Source: Roseomonas sp. CECT 9278 (GTDB taxonomy: Bacteria; Pseudomonadota; Alphaproteobacteria; Acetobacterales; Acetobacteraceae). From it: a stretch of DNA of 64,000 bases. Both the position numbers and the translations under genes were made by a program. Shown here piece by piece: positions 25,745 to 33,503 of the stretch. Within the stretch, counting starts at the first letter, position 1. Every line of letters begins with the position of its first letter. The stretch is taken from positions 1-64,000 of the forward strand of contig NZ_CAKKLX010000009.1 of NCBI RefSeq assembly GCF_918698155.1. Reading direction: 5' to 3'. The notes beneath the pieces are model-generated. The model was given only the letters and a program-made list of their open reading frames with translations, had not been told where the DNA came from and made no database searches.

Positions 25745-27241
25745 TCAGCCCCTCCGCTTCGCCACGATCGCCCAGAGCCGCGGCCCCGCCAGCGCCAGCA
25801 CGGCGATGGCCAGGATCACCGCGCTGCCCGGCCGCGTCACGAAGACCGACCATTCCCCCTGGCTGATGGTGAGCGCCTGGCGCAGCGCCTGCTCGGCCAT
25901 CGGCCCCAGGATCATGCCGATCACCACCGGGGCCACCGGGAAGTCGAAGCGCCGCATGAACATCGCCACCACGCCGAGCGTATAGAGGATCACGAGGTCC
26001 CATACGCTGTTCGAGATGCCGTAGGTGCCGATCGTCGCAAACACCAGGATGCCGGCATACAATTGCGGCACCGGGATCTTGAGGATGCGGACCCATAGCC
26101 CGACCAGCGGCAGGTTCAGCACCACCAGCATCACGTTCGCGATGAACAGGGACGCGATCAGCGTCCAGACCAGTTCCGCCTGCTGCGTGAACAGCAGCGG
26201 CCCGGGATTGATGCCATAGGACTGGAAGGCGCTCAGCATGATCGCCGCGGTCGCGCTGGTGGGCAGGCCGAGCGTGAGCATCGGCACCAGGATGCCGGCG
26301 GCGGCGGCGTTGTTCGCGGCTTCCGGCCCGGCCACGCCTTCGATCGCGCCGGTGGTGCCGAATTCCTTCTGGTATTTCGGCTTCGCCAGCTTCCGTTCGG
26401 CGTAGTAGCTCAGCATGGTCGGCATCTCGGTGCCGCCGGCCGGCAGCACGCCGAAGGGGAAGCCCAGGCCCGCGCCGCGCATCCAGGGCCAGAAGGACCG
26501 CTTCAGGTCCTGCTTCGACAGCATCACGCTGCCCACCGGCAGCACCTGTGCCTCGCCGCCGTGATGGCGCCAGGCCATGTGCAGCGCCTCGCCCACCGCG
26601 AACAGCGCAACCGCGACCAGCACCACGTTCACGCCATCGAGCAGCTCCGGCACGCCGAAGGTCAGCCGCGGCTGGCCGGTCTGCAGATCGATCCCCACGA
26701 GGCCCAGCATCAGCCCGAAGGCGAGCGAGGTCAGCCCGCGCAGCGCCGACGAACCCAGCACCGCCGACACCGTCACGAAGCACAGCACCATCAGCGAGAA
26801 ATACTCCGCCGGTCCCAGCACCAGCGCCCATTCCACGATGACCGGCCCGATGAAGGCGATGCCCAGCGTGCCCACCGTGCCCGCCACGAAGGACCCGATC
26901 GCCGCCGTGGCCAAGGCCGGCCCCGCGCGCCCGTTGCGCGCCATCTTGGCCCCTTCGAGGGCGGTGATGATCGATCCGCTCTCGCCTGGTGTGTTCAGCA
27001 GGATCGACGTGGTGGAGCCGCCATACATCGCGCCATAGAACACCCCGCAGAACAGGATGAAGGCGCCGGTCGCGCTCACCTGGAAGGTGATGGGCAGCAG
27101 CAGCGCGATGGTCAGCGCCGGTCCGATGCCCGGCAGCACGCCCACCGCCGTGCCGAGGAAACACCCCAGCAGCGCCCAGGCCAGGTTGGTGAGCGTGAGC
27201 GCATTGCCGAAGCCGAGCGCGAGGCCCGCGATCGAATCCAT
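25745..27241 (-). CDS. tctA: tripartite tricarboxylate transporter large permease subunit (TctA)
   Basis: A 498-residue membrane protein with 11-12 helices and the two TctA signatures: [21 protein letters not shown] in the first hairpin and [19 protein letters not shown] with the conserved Pro-Gly-Glu. A second repeat carries [14 protein letters not shown], and [14 protein letters not shown] is in the C-terminal half. With TctB and the Bug receptor TctC it imports di- or tricarboxylates using the ion gradient. It belongs with tctC and tctB upstream on the same strand, but phzF and a structured repeat lie between. ATG 27241 fits the family start. Confidence 0.95.
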   Translation of the reverse strand: MDSIAGLALGFGNALTLTNLAWALLGCFLGTAVGVLPGIGPALTIALLLPITFQVSATGAFILFCGVFYGAMYGGSTTSILLNTPGESGSIITALEGAKMARNGRAGPALATAAIGSFVAGTVGTLGIAFIGPVIVEWALVLGPAEYFSLMVLCFVTVSAVLGSSALRGLTSLAFGLMLGLVGIDLQTGQPRLTFGVPELLDGVNVVLVAVALFAVGEALHMAWRHHGGEAQVLPVGSVMLSKQDLKRSFWPWMRGAGLGFPFGVLPAGGTEMPTMLSYYAERKLAKPKYQKEFGTTGAIEGVAGPEAANNAAAAGILVPMLTLGLPTSATAAIMLSAFQSYGINPGPLLFTQQAELVWTLIASLFIANVMLVVLNLPLVGLWVRILKIPVPQLYAGILVFATIGTYGISNSVWDLVILYTLGVVAMFMRRFDFPVAPVVIGMILGPMAEQALRQALTISQGEWSVFVTRPGSAVILAIAVLALAGPRLWAIVAKRRG

Positions 27242-27257
27242 CAGGGTGCTTTCAAGG

Positions 27258-27380
27258 GAAGGTCGGGGGAGGGAACGCCCGCGATCCATTTTCTGTCACT
27301 GGGGAACTGACAGCCGAGGTCAGTTCCCCAGTGCCAGAAAACGGCGGCGGATTCGGGGGAGGTGTCCTCCCCCGACCTTC
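27258..27380. repeat. nested inverted repeat between phzF and tctA
   Basis: The inner arms 27289-27311 and 27319-27341 are near-perfect complements (23 bases, TTTTCTG...ACTGAC) around a 7-base loop. The outer arms 27258-27272 and 27366-27380 are exact complements (GAAGGTCGGGGGAGG). A further GGGGGAGG/CCTCCCCC hairpin lies inside the right arm. It fills nearly the whole gap and reads into the 5' leader of tctA. It may be a phzF terminator, a leader structure for tctA, or a small mobile palindrome. The inner arms are less GC-rich than the surroundings. Confidence 0.7.
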
Positions 27381-27388
27381 ATCTTGCG

Positions 27389-28282
27389 TCACAGCACCGC
27401 CTCCCCGCGCAGCACCGCCACGCAGCCCCCGCCCACGCGCGCCCGGATGCCGTCCTCGGTGCGCCGTGCCCGCGCGCGCAGCAGGCTTGGCCGCCCCATC
27501 TGCGCGCCCTGCGTGATGTCCCAGGCGCCTTCCTCGGCACCATCGAGGTGCAGCAGGAAGCCCGCCAGCGGCGTCGCCGCGCTGCCGGTCGCCGCGTCCT
27601 CGACCGTGCCGGTCAGTGGCGAGAACATGCGCGCGCGCACCGCCGCGCCGTCGCGGCAATAGATGTAGAGCGACAGGAAGCCGCGCGTGGCCTCCGGATG
27701 CTCCGCGACGGCACGGCGGAAGGCCGCGAGGTCGGGCGTGGCGGCGGCCAGGGCCTCCGGCGTCACCTCGGTGAGCAGGCGGTGGTTGCCGCCATCGGCC
27801 GCCAGCACCGGCGCGTGGCGCGCTGTCACGATCGCGTCCTCGGCGATGCCGGCGCAGGCGGCGGCGGTGGCGGCCGGCAAGGTCGCGCCGAGCTTGAGCG
27901 GCTGTGGCGCGGCGACCTCCGCGCCCACCACGCGCCCGGCCTGGTCGCGGTCCAGCACCACCTCCACCAGGCCGGCGGGTTCCTCGAAGCGATAGGCGCG
28001 CGGCGCGGCCTCGTCCTCGCGGCCCAGCACCCAGGCGGTCCCGACATTGGGGTGGCCGGCGAAGGCCATCTCCGCCACGCGGTTGAAGATGCGCACGCGG
28101 GCGCTGTTCTGCGGATGCGCGGGCGGCAGCACGAAGGTCGTCTCGCTGAGATTGAACTCGGCGGCGAGGGACTGCATCTCGGCATCGGTCAGGCCGCGGG
28201 CATCGGGAAACACCGCGAGCTGGTTGCCGCCGAAGCGGGTGTCGGTGAAGACATCGACGGTGACGAAGCGGAAGGCGCGCAT
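27389..28282 (-). CDS. PhzF-family isomerase/epimerase
   Basis: A 297-residue protein with the diaminopimelate-epimerase-like fold of PhzF. It begins VDVFTDTRFGGNQLAVFPDA, has the catalytic Glu in EFNLSETTFVLPP, the substrate loop RIFNRVAEMAFAGHPNVGTAWVL, and MFSPLTGTVEDAATGSAATPLAGFL near the end. PhzF itself isomerises dihydro-hydroxyanthranilate in phenazine synthesis; most relatives, like this one without other phz genes, have unknown substrates. It lies between tctB and tctA on the same strand and so may share their transcript. A 131-bp repeat begins 8 bases before its start codon. Confidence 0.9.
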   Translation of the reverse strand: MRAFRFVTVDVFTDTRFGGNQLAVFPDARGLTDAEMQSLAAEFNLSETTFVLPPAHPQNSARVRIFNRVAEMAFAGHPNVGTAWVLGREDEAAPRAYRFEEPAGLVEVVLDRDQAGRVVGAEVAAPQPLKLGATLPAATAAACAGIAEDAIVTARHAPVLAADGGNHRLLTEVTPEALAAATPDLAAFRRAVAEHPEATRGFLSLYIYCRDGAAVRARMFSPLTGTVEDAATGSAATPLAGFLLHLDGAEEGAWDITQGAQMGRPSLLRARARRTEDGIRARVGGGCVAVLRGEAVL

Positions 28283-28290
28283 TGTTCTAT

Positions 28291-28421
28291 GCCCTCAGGC
28301 GCCGGGCGCCGGCATGCGCCGGCTTGGCTTGCGCGCCGGGCACTGGTGCGTGGGCGGCGGCTTGCGGGTTGGGCGCGGTCGCGCTGCGCGCTCGCGGATC
28401 GTGCAGGGGCACGATCCGGTT
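28291..28421 (+). repeat. 131-bp multi-hairpin dispersed element, single copy
   Basis: It begins GCCCTCAGGCGCCGGGCGCC and ends after a GGATCGTGC/GCACGATCC hairpin, matching the units of the array at 40050-40590 over their full length. Hairpin sequences differ from the array units but stay paired: GCCGGC/GCCGGC here against GCCCGC/GCGGGC there. It lies between the tctB stop and the phzF start codon, in opposite orientation to both genes. Confidence 0.75.
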
Positions 28422-28474
28422 TGCTGTGGCCGGCGGGCGTGCGCTGGCCACGGGCGCGTCCTGGTGCGCCGGCA

Positions 28475-28981
28475 TCACGTCACCTCCCGCCCCAGCGCGC
28501 GCAGGATCGCGCCCTCCAGCAATCCGGCGCCGATATTCACGCCCAGCGCCTCGACGAACAGGAAGAAGGCGCCGAGCGACACCAGCAGCGCGATCGCGGC
28601 ATCGCGCAGCGGGCTGCGGCTGCCGAAGGCGCGCGCGGTGCAGACGAACTGGATGGCGGCGGACAGCGCGAAGCCGAGCGGCACGATCAGCACCAGGTTC
28701 AGCAGCATCCCGCCGCCCAGCCAGGCCAGCGAGACCACGTTCGGCGGCCCCGCCTCCGCGACCTCAGGAATGTCGGCGCTCCAGCCGCCGCGCAGCGCCG
28801 CCACCACCAGCAACAGGCCAAGCGCCGCCAGCGCGCCGGCGACCAGCGCCGGCACCAGCTTCGGCCCCACCACGGCATAGACCGGCGTCACCGGGATCAC
28901 CCAGGTGAGCCACCCCGCCATCGCCCCCAGCGCCACCACGCCGAGGCCGACCGCCAGATCCGGAACCGCGCCAGGCTTCAT
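28475..28981 (-). CDS. tctB: tripartite tricarboxylate transporter small subunit (TctB)
   Basis: A 168-residue protein with four predicted transmembrane helices, a soluble-looking loop (SADIPEVAEAG) in the middle, and the C-terminal FLFVEALGVNIGAGLLEG segment typical of TctB. It is the poorly conserved small subunit that completes the TctABC carboxylate importer. It sits 10 bases downstream of the tctC gene. The usual tctC-tctB-tctA order is kept, but phzF separates it from tctA. Confidence 0.88.
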   Translation of the reverse strand: MKPGAVPDLAVGLGVVALGAMAGWLTWVIPVTPVYAVVGPKLVPALVAGALAALGLLLVVAALRGGWSADIPEVAEAGPPNVVSLAWLGGGMLLNLVLIVPLGFALSAAIQFVCTARAFGSRSPLRDAAIALLVSLGAFFLFVEALGVNIGAGLLEGAILRALGREVT

Positions 28982-28991
28982 CGCCGCGGCC

Positions 28992-29951
28992 TCAGGCGAG
29001 GCCGAGATCCTTGAGCACGGCCTCCATGTCGGCGCGGTCGCGGTCCAGGAACTGGTCGAAGGGCGCGCCGGTCAGGAAGGCATCCTCCCAGCCGCGATCC
29101 TCCAGGATGCGCTTCCAGGCATCGGTCGCGTGCACGGCCGTCATCAGGTCGACCAGCGCCTGGCGCTGTGCGGGGTTGATGCCCGGCGCGCCGAACACGC
29201 CGCGCCAGTTGATCGCCACCACGTCGATGCCGCTTTCCTTCAGCGTCGGCACCGCGGGATCGATCCGCCGCTCGCCGGTGGTGGCCAGGGCGCGCACGCG
29301 CCCGGCCTTGATCTGTTCGGAGAATTCCGACCAGCCGGAAATCCCTGCCGTGACCTGTCCGCCCAGGATGGCGGCCTGCGCCGGCCCGCCGCCCGGGAAC
29401 GCCACGAAGGACGCCTCGCGCGCCTGGCGGCCGAGCTTCTGCAGCATCAGGCCCAGGATGATGTGGTCGGTGCCGCCCGCGCTGCCGCCCGCGACCGACA
29501 CGCCGCGCGGATTGGCCTTCAGCGCATCGGCGAACTGCGTGATGGTCTGGATCGGGCTGTTGGCCGGCACGATGATCACGCCGGCCTCGGCGGTCATGCG
29601 CGCGATCGGCACGGTGTTCTGCAGCGTCACCGGCGTCTTGTTCGTGAGCGTCGCGCCGACCATGACGGAGCCCGAGACCATCAGCGCATCGGCGCGCCCG
29701 CGGCGCTGCGCCAGGAAGCGCGGCAGGCCCACCGTGCCGCCGGCGCCGCCGACATTCTCGAACTGGAAGGTGCCGACCAGGCTGGCGGCGCGGGCGGCCT
29801 GCTCGATGGCGCGGCCCAGGCCGTCCCAGCCGCCGCCCGGGCCGGCCGGGACAAACATGTAGATGCTCGCGAAGCGCTGCTGCGCGAAGGCCAGGCGCGG
29901 GGCAAGGCCGAGCGCGGCGGCGGCAGCCAGGAAGGTGCGGCGTTGGGTCAT
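28992..29951 (-). CDS. tctC: tripartite tricarboxylate transporter receptor (TctC/Bug)
   Basis: A 319-residue periplasmic receptor with a Tat/Sec-like leader (MTQRRTFLAAAAALGLAPRLAFA). It belongs to the TctC branch: YMFVPAGPGGGWDGLGRAIEQAA, then FENVGGAGGTVGLPRFL, the ligand loop GGSAGGTDHIILGL, and FPGGGPAQAAILGGQVTAGISGW. It captures a carboxylate for the TctAB permease encoded just downstream (tctB after 10 bases). Its promoter must lie in the 189-base gap that it shares with the divergent repeat-protein locus. The ligand is unknown. Confidence 0.93.
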   Translation of the reverse strand: MTQRRTFLAAAAALGLAPRLAFAQQRFASIYMFVPAGPGGGWDGLGRAIEQAARAASLVGTFQFENVGGAGGTVGLPRFLAQRRGRADALMVSGSVMVGATLTNKTPVTLQNTVPIARMTAEAGVIIVPANSPIQTITQFADALKANPRGVSVAGGSAGGTDHIILGLMLQKLGRQAREASFVAFPGGGPAQAAILGGQVTAGISGWSEFSEQIKAGRVRALATTGERRIDPAVPTLKESGIDVVAINWRGVFGAPGINPAQRQALVDLMTAVHATDAWKRILEDRGWEDAFLTGAPFDQFLDRDRADMEAVLKDLGLA

Positions 29952-30140
29952 GGCGGTTCCGGTCGTTTCCTCGAATCTTGGGCAAGTCTGCGACGCGGCC
30001 AGGGCCAAGGGAAGCAGGGAAAGCACGCGCCCGGGCGCGCTGGCCCTGCCGCGGGTGCGACGCATTCGCTTGGAGCCCGCTTGCGCTGCCGCATCCGGTG
30101 ACGGAAGGATGCCCCGGGGGAATCGGGGGAGGACGCCACC

Positions 30141-30539
30141 ATGACGGGGAACGGGGATGCGCCGCGGCTTGGCCGCAGGCTGCTGGTGTTGCGCGTGGCC
30201 GGGCTGGGTGCCGCGGCGGCCACGCTGTCGGGCTGCGTCGTGGCGCCGGCGCCGGTCTATGCGCCCGGCCCGGTCCGCACGGGGCGGACCGATGCCGACC
30301 CCAGTGACGGGCCTGGCCAGGGCCGTGGCGGCTACCGTGGCCCGGCGCGCACCGGGGTGACCGACGCCGATCCCAATGACGGGCCCGGCCAGGGGCGCGG
30401 CGGGTATCGCGGGCGCGCCCGCACCGGGCTGACGGATTCCGACCCGAATGATGGTCCGGGCCAGGGGCGCGGCGGCGGCCGGCGCCAGGTCAGCGACAGC
30501 GACCCGCGCGACGCGCCGGGCCGCGGCCGCGGCTGGTAG
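30141..30539 (+). CDS. D-x-D-P-x-D repeat protein A, probable lipoprotein
   Basis: A 132-residue protein with GGGGGAGGA upstream of the ATG. Residues 10-32 form a leader: Gly-Arg-Arg followed by LLVLRVAGLGAAAATLSGC, combining a twin-Arg pair with a lipobox that would lipidate Cys32. Residues 46-132 are four repeats of 16-24 residues, each holding a D-[AS]-D-P-[SNR]-D core preceded by Thr or Ser and followed by G-P-G-Q-G-R-G or a similar Gly/Arg tail; the last ends in GRGRGW. No known domain is present. It is the first of three paralogues leading to a JmjC oxygenase gene, and it is the likely substrate or partner of that enzyme (inference). Confidence 0.75.
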   Translation: MTGNGDAPRLGRRLLVLRVAGLGAAAATLSGCVVAPAPVYAPGPVRTGRTDADPSDGPGQGRGGYRGPARTGVTDADPNDGPGQGRGGYRGRARTGLTDSDPNDGPGQGRGGGRRQVSDSDPRDAPGRGRGW

Positions 30540-30700
30540 CGACCCGCGCGCGCGCCGCATGCGGCGGGGCCGGTGCGGCGGCGCTGTTGCGAAATCCTTC
30601 GCAGGACCGGTGTGCCAGCGCACTCACCAAGCCTTCACGCCGCTTGCCGAAACTGTTCCGCCGGGCCGATGATGCAGCCAGGGGAAGGAGCAGTGCTGAG

Positions 30701-31228
30701 ATGACCGATCGGGATTCCGCCCAGGACGCACCACCGCCTGCAGCCGCGGAGGATGGCGAGGAGCGTCGGCTTGGCCGGCGCCTGCTGGTGCTGCGCGTGG
30801 CCGCGGCCGCGGGCGTGGCGGCCATTGCGGCCCCGGCGGCGCAGGCGCTGGAGGCCACGCCCGTCCAGTACCGTACCGGGCTCACGGATTCCGACCCCAG
30901 CGACGGGCCAGGCTATGGCCGCGGCGGTGGCCGCCGTGGCACCGGCATCACTGATGCCGATCCCAGCGACGGGCCGGGCTTCGGGCGTGGCGGCTATCGC
31001 GGGCCGGCGCGCACCGGGATCACCGATGCCGACCCCAATGACGGCCCCGGCCAGGGCCGCGGCGGTTATCGCCCGCGCCCGCAGGGCCGGCCCTATACCG
31101 GCATCAACGATGGCGACCCGGGCGATCCGTCCGGCTACGGCACCGGCTGGCGCCAACGCCAGCAGCCGCGTGGCGTGACCGACAACGACCCGAACGACGC
31201 GCCGGGCCGCGGCCGCGGCTGGCGCTGA
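30701..31228 (+). CDS. D-x-D-P-x-D repeat protein B, exported
   Basis: A 175-residue paralogue of protein A. ATG 30701 has GGAG 10 bases upstream; longer readings lack the shared start. The leader (LGRRLLVLRVAAAAGVAAIAAP, ending AQA) keeps the Arg-Arg pair but has a signal-peptidase I site instead of a lipobox. Residues 58-175 contain five repeats of 18-28 residues with cores DSDPSD, DADPSD, DADPND, DGDPGD and DNDPND, plus Tyr, Phe or Gln at a variable position before Gly-Arg-Gly. It ends in GRGRGWR, nearly as in A. A 161-base gap separates it from A; C follows after 24 bases. Confidence 0.75.
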   Translation: MTDRDSAQDAPPPAAAEDGEERRLGRRLLVLRVAAAAGVAAIAAPAAQALEATPVQYRTGLTDSDPSDGPGYGRGGGRRGTGITDADPSDGPGFGRGGYRGPARTGITDADPNDGPGQGRGGYRPRPQGRPYTGINDGDPGDPSGYGTGWRQRQQPRGVTDNDPNDAPGRGRGWR

Positions 31229-31252
31229 CCGGCACCCGCCGGACGCGCTGCG

Positions 31253-31708
31253 ATGGCCGGGGATGACCTCACGCGGCGCGGACGGCTCTCGCGCCGCCTG
31301 CTGGTGCTGTGTACGCCGGCGGCCGCGCTGGTGCCGATCGCGGCGCTGGTGCCCGCTGTCGCGCAGGCCCAGCCGCGCACCGGCTATTCGGATGGCGACC
31401 CGCGCGACCCGGCGGGGCGCGGGCGGCCCTATACCGGGCAATCCGACAGTGATCCGCGCGATGGCGCCGGACGCGGCCGGCCCCGCACCGGCTATTCCGA
31501 CAGCGACCCGCGCGACGGCGCCGGCCGCGGTCGCCCGCGCACCGGTGTGTCCGACAGCGACCCCCGCGATGCCGCCGGGCGTGGCCGCCCCCGCACCGGC
31601 CTGTCCGACAGCGACCCCCGCGATGCCGCGGGCCGTGGCCGCCCGCGCACCGGCTTTTCCGACAGCGACCCGCGCGATGCCGCCGGGCGCGGACGAGGAT
31701 CCCGATGA
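31253..31708 (+). CDS. D-x-D-P-x-D repeat protein C, exported
   Basis: A 151-residue paralogue of A and B. The leader SRRLLVLCTPAAALVPIAA, ending AVAQA, has Ser-Arg-Arg as in Tat signals. Residues 42-151 are six nearly identical 18-residue repeats (54 bases each): R/Y-T-G-x-S-D-S-D-P-R-D-x-A-G-R-G-R-P, the variable residue being Tyr, Gln, Val, Leu or Phe. Near-identity at DNA level suggests recent expansion by slippage or recombination. Its stop overlaps the start of the JmjC oxygenase by ATGA, so enzyme synthesis depends on translation of this gene. Asp, Asn, Arg and Pro are all conceivable hydroxylation targets. Confidence 0.78.
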   Translation: MAGDDLTRRGRLSRRLLVLCTPAAALVPIAALVPAVAQAQPRTGYSDGDPRDPAGRGRPYTGQSDSDPRDGAGRGRPRTGYSDSDPRDGAGRGRPRTGVSDSDPRDAAGRGRPRTGLSDSDPRDAAGRGRPRTGFSDSDPRDAAGRGRGSR

Positions 31709-32883
31709 CTGCCACCTTGGCTGAAGACGCCTGGTCCCTGGCCTTCGGGACGATGCCGCTCGAGGACGGGCTGGCGCTGCGCGAGGCCACCGCCTGGCGC
31801 CTGATGCCGGGCAACGACCCCGACCGCTATGCCGGGCTGCTGTCGATCGCCGACCTCGATGCCTTCCTGCGCACGGATGCCGCGCGGACGCCGCGGGTGT
31901 CGATGGCCGATGGCGCCCGCAAGGGCGGCGCCGGCGTGCCGTTCGAGGAATACATCGAGGATGGCGGCGACCGCGTCGACCTGCCGCGACTGCTGGCGCG
32001 CCATGATGATGGCGCGAGCCTGGTGGTCTCGCAGTTCCACGAGGTCCATCCGCCGCTGGCACGCTTCTGCCGCGGGCTGGAGAAGGCCTTCCTGCATGGC
32101 GTGCAGGCGAACATCTACCTGACGCCGCCGGGCGCGCAGGGCTTCCGCGTGCATTTCGACACCCATGACGTGCTGGTGCTGCAGGTCTCCGGCCGCAAGG
32201 CGTGGCGGGTGTGGGACGCCATCCCCTATGCCGCGCCGACGCGCCACACGCCCTGGCACAACAATGCCGCGCCCGAGGGCGAGCCCCATGCGCTGCTGAT
32301 GGCGCCGGGCGACGCGCTGTACCTGCCGCGCGGCGTGCTGCACGAGGCGATGGTCCAGGACGGCGCGGAACCGTCGCTGCACGTGACCGTCGGCTTCATG
32401 GAACCAGCGATCGGCGAGATGCTGCGTGACCTGCTGGGCGAGCTGGAGGCGGAGGAACCCGCGCTGCGCGCCGCCATCCCGACCTGGCGCCTGGGCGAAC
32501 CCGAGGGCGTGGCGGCGGTGCGTTCCGTGCTGCGTGGCGCGCTGGCCGCGCTGGGCCATGACGGCCTGGCCGATCGGGTCGCGGTCGCGGCGCTCGACCG
32601 CCTGGTGCGCGACCGCATGTCGTTGCCGCGGCGCGGCCTTGTGGCGCGCGTGCCCGGCCCGCAGGATCGGCTGCTGCTGTCCGAGACGATGCACCACACG
32701 CTGGTGCCGCTGCCCGCGGGCGGCGCCGCGCTGCGCTGGTATGGCGGCGTCGAGACCCTGAGTGCCACGGAGTTCGCCTGGCTGGTCGCGCTGGAGGACG
32801 GCGCGACGCCGGCATCGCTGGGCGAGGACGCGCTGGCCTTCTGCCGCCGCCTCGCCCGCGTCGGGCTGCTGGAGCCCGTCTGA
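31705..32883 (+). CDS. JmjC/cupin-type 2-oxoglutarate oxygenase
   Basis: A 392-residue protein of the Cupin_4/JmjC (ribosomal-oxygenase-like) group. The iron triad is intact: His150-x-Asp152 in GFRVHFDTHDVLVLQ and a distal His213 in GDALYLPRGVLHEAM. The downstream VSGRKAWRVW and the second strand LHVTVGF fit the double-stranded beta-helix, and the C-terminal ~150 residues look like the dimer/winged-helix region of this group. Known members hydroxylate Arg or His in ribosomal proteins; others act on peptides. It overlaps the last of three Asp/Arg-rich repeat proteins by 4 bases, which makes those proteins the best substrate candidates (inference). A ribosomal target remains possible. Confidence 0.85.
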   Translation: MTATLAEDAWSLAFGTMPLEDGLALREATAWRLMPGNDPDRYAGLLSIADLDAFLRTDAARTPRVSMADGARKGGAGVPFEEYIEDGGDRVDLPRLLARHDDGASLVVSQFHEVHPPLARFCRGLEKAFLHGVQANIYLTPPGAQGFRVHFDTHDVLVLQVSGRKAWRVWDAIPYAAPTRHTPWHNNAAPEGEPHALLMAPGDALYLPRGVLHEAMVQDGAEPSLHVTVGFMEPAIGEMLRDLLGELEAEEPALRAAIPTWRLGEPEGVAAVRSVLRGALAALGHDGLADRVAVAALDRLVRDRMSLPRRGLVARVPGPQDRLLLSETMHHTLVPLPAGGAALRWYGGVETLSATEFAWLVALEDGATPASLGEDALAFCRRLARVGLLEPV

Positions 32884-33122
32884 GGCAAAGCCCGGTCCGA
32901 TGGGGCTTGCCTGATCGGGTCGGGGTGCTCGTGAAGACCGGGGACTGGCGGGGATGCCCGCGCCCTTCGGGGTGATCGCCTGCGCGGCCCTGGCGGCCGT
33001 CATCTGGCAGGGCGGCCGGGTCGCTCCGCCGGCAAGCCGTGCCGCCCGGACCTCCCGCAACTGGCCCGGCGCCGGCGCCTGCCCTACCGTGGCGGGGCAA
33101 CCACCAGCCGGGAACCCCAGCC

Positions 33123-33503
33123 ATGGCCCTCACCGTCCAACAGATGCTCGCCGCCGCCGAGGCCGTGGTGCCGCGGATCTCGCCCGAGGAGGCCAAGGGC
33201 CTGGTCGGGCGCGACGACGTGGTGTTCCTGGATGTGCGGGAGCCCAACGAGGTCGCGGCCTCCGGCAAGGTGCCGGGCGCGCTGGCCATCCCGCGCGGCC
33301 TGGTGGAATTCCGCGCCGACCCGGCATCGGCCCTGCACGATGCGAATTTCGACCGGGCCAAGACCGTGGTGGCCTATTGCGCCTCGGGCGGGCGCTCGGC
33401 GCTGGTGCTCAAGACGCTGCACGACATGGGCTACACGAACGTGCGGAACCTCGGCGGCTTCAAGGGCTGGGCCGATGCGGGCGGCGAGATCGAGAAGGTC
33501 TGA
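33123..33503 (+). CDS. rhodanese-like domain protein
   Basis: A 126-residue single-domain rhodanese. It has VVFLDVREPNEVAASGKVPGALAIPRG, the hallmark early loop, and the active-site Cys in VAYCASGGRSALVLKTL, followed by VRNLGGFKGWADAGG. Such proteins carry sulfane sulfur on the Cys for sulfur transfer or detoxification. ATG 33123 is the start that matches the family; longer readings are low-complexity. It ends directly against the convergent rlmN stop. No sulfur-metabolism gene is adjacent. Confidence 0.9.
   Translation: MALTVQQMLAAAEAVVPRISPEEAKGLVGRDDVVFLDVREPNEVAASGKVPGALAIPRGLVEFRADPASALHDANFDRAKTVVAYCASGGRSALVLKTLHDMGYTNVRNLGGFKGWADAGGEIEKV

Noticed and set aside
31376-31708. Calcium-binding RTX or thrombospondin type 3 reading of the D-x-D-P-x-D repeats
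   Set aside because: The spacing does not follow RTX nonapeptides or type 3 D-x-D-x-D-G-x-x-D repeats, and Pro in the core is atypical. Metal binding is still possible, but no known family fits.
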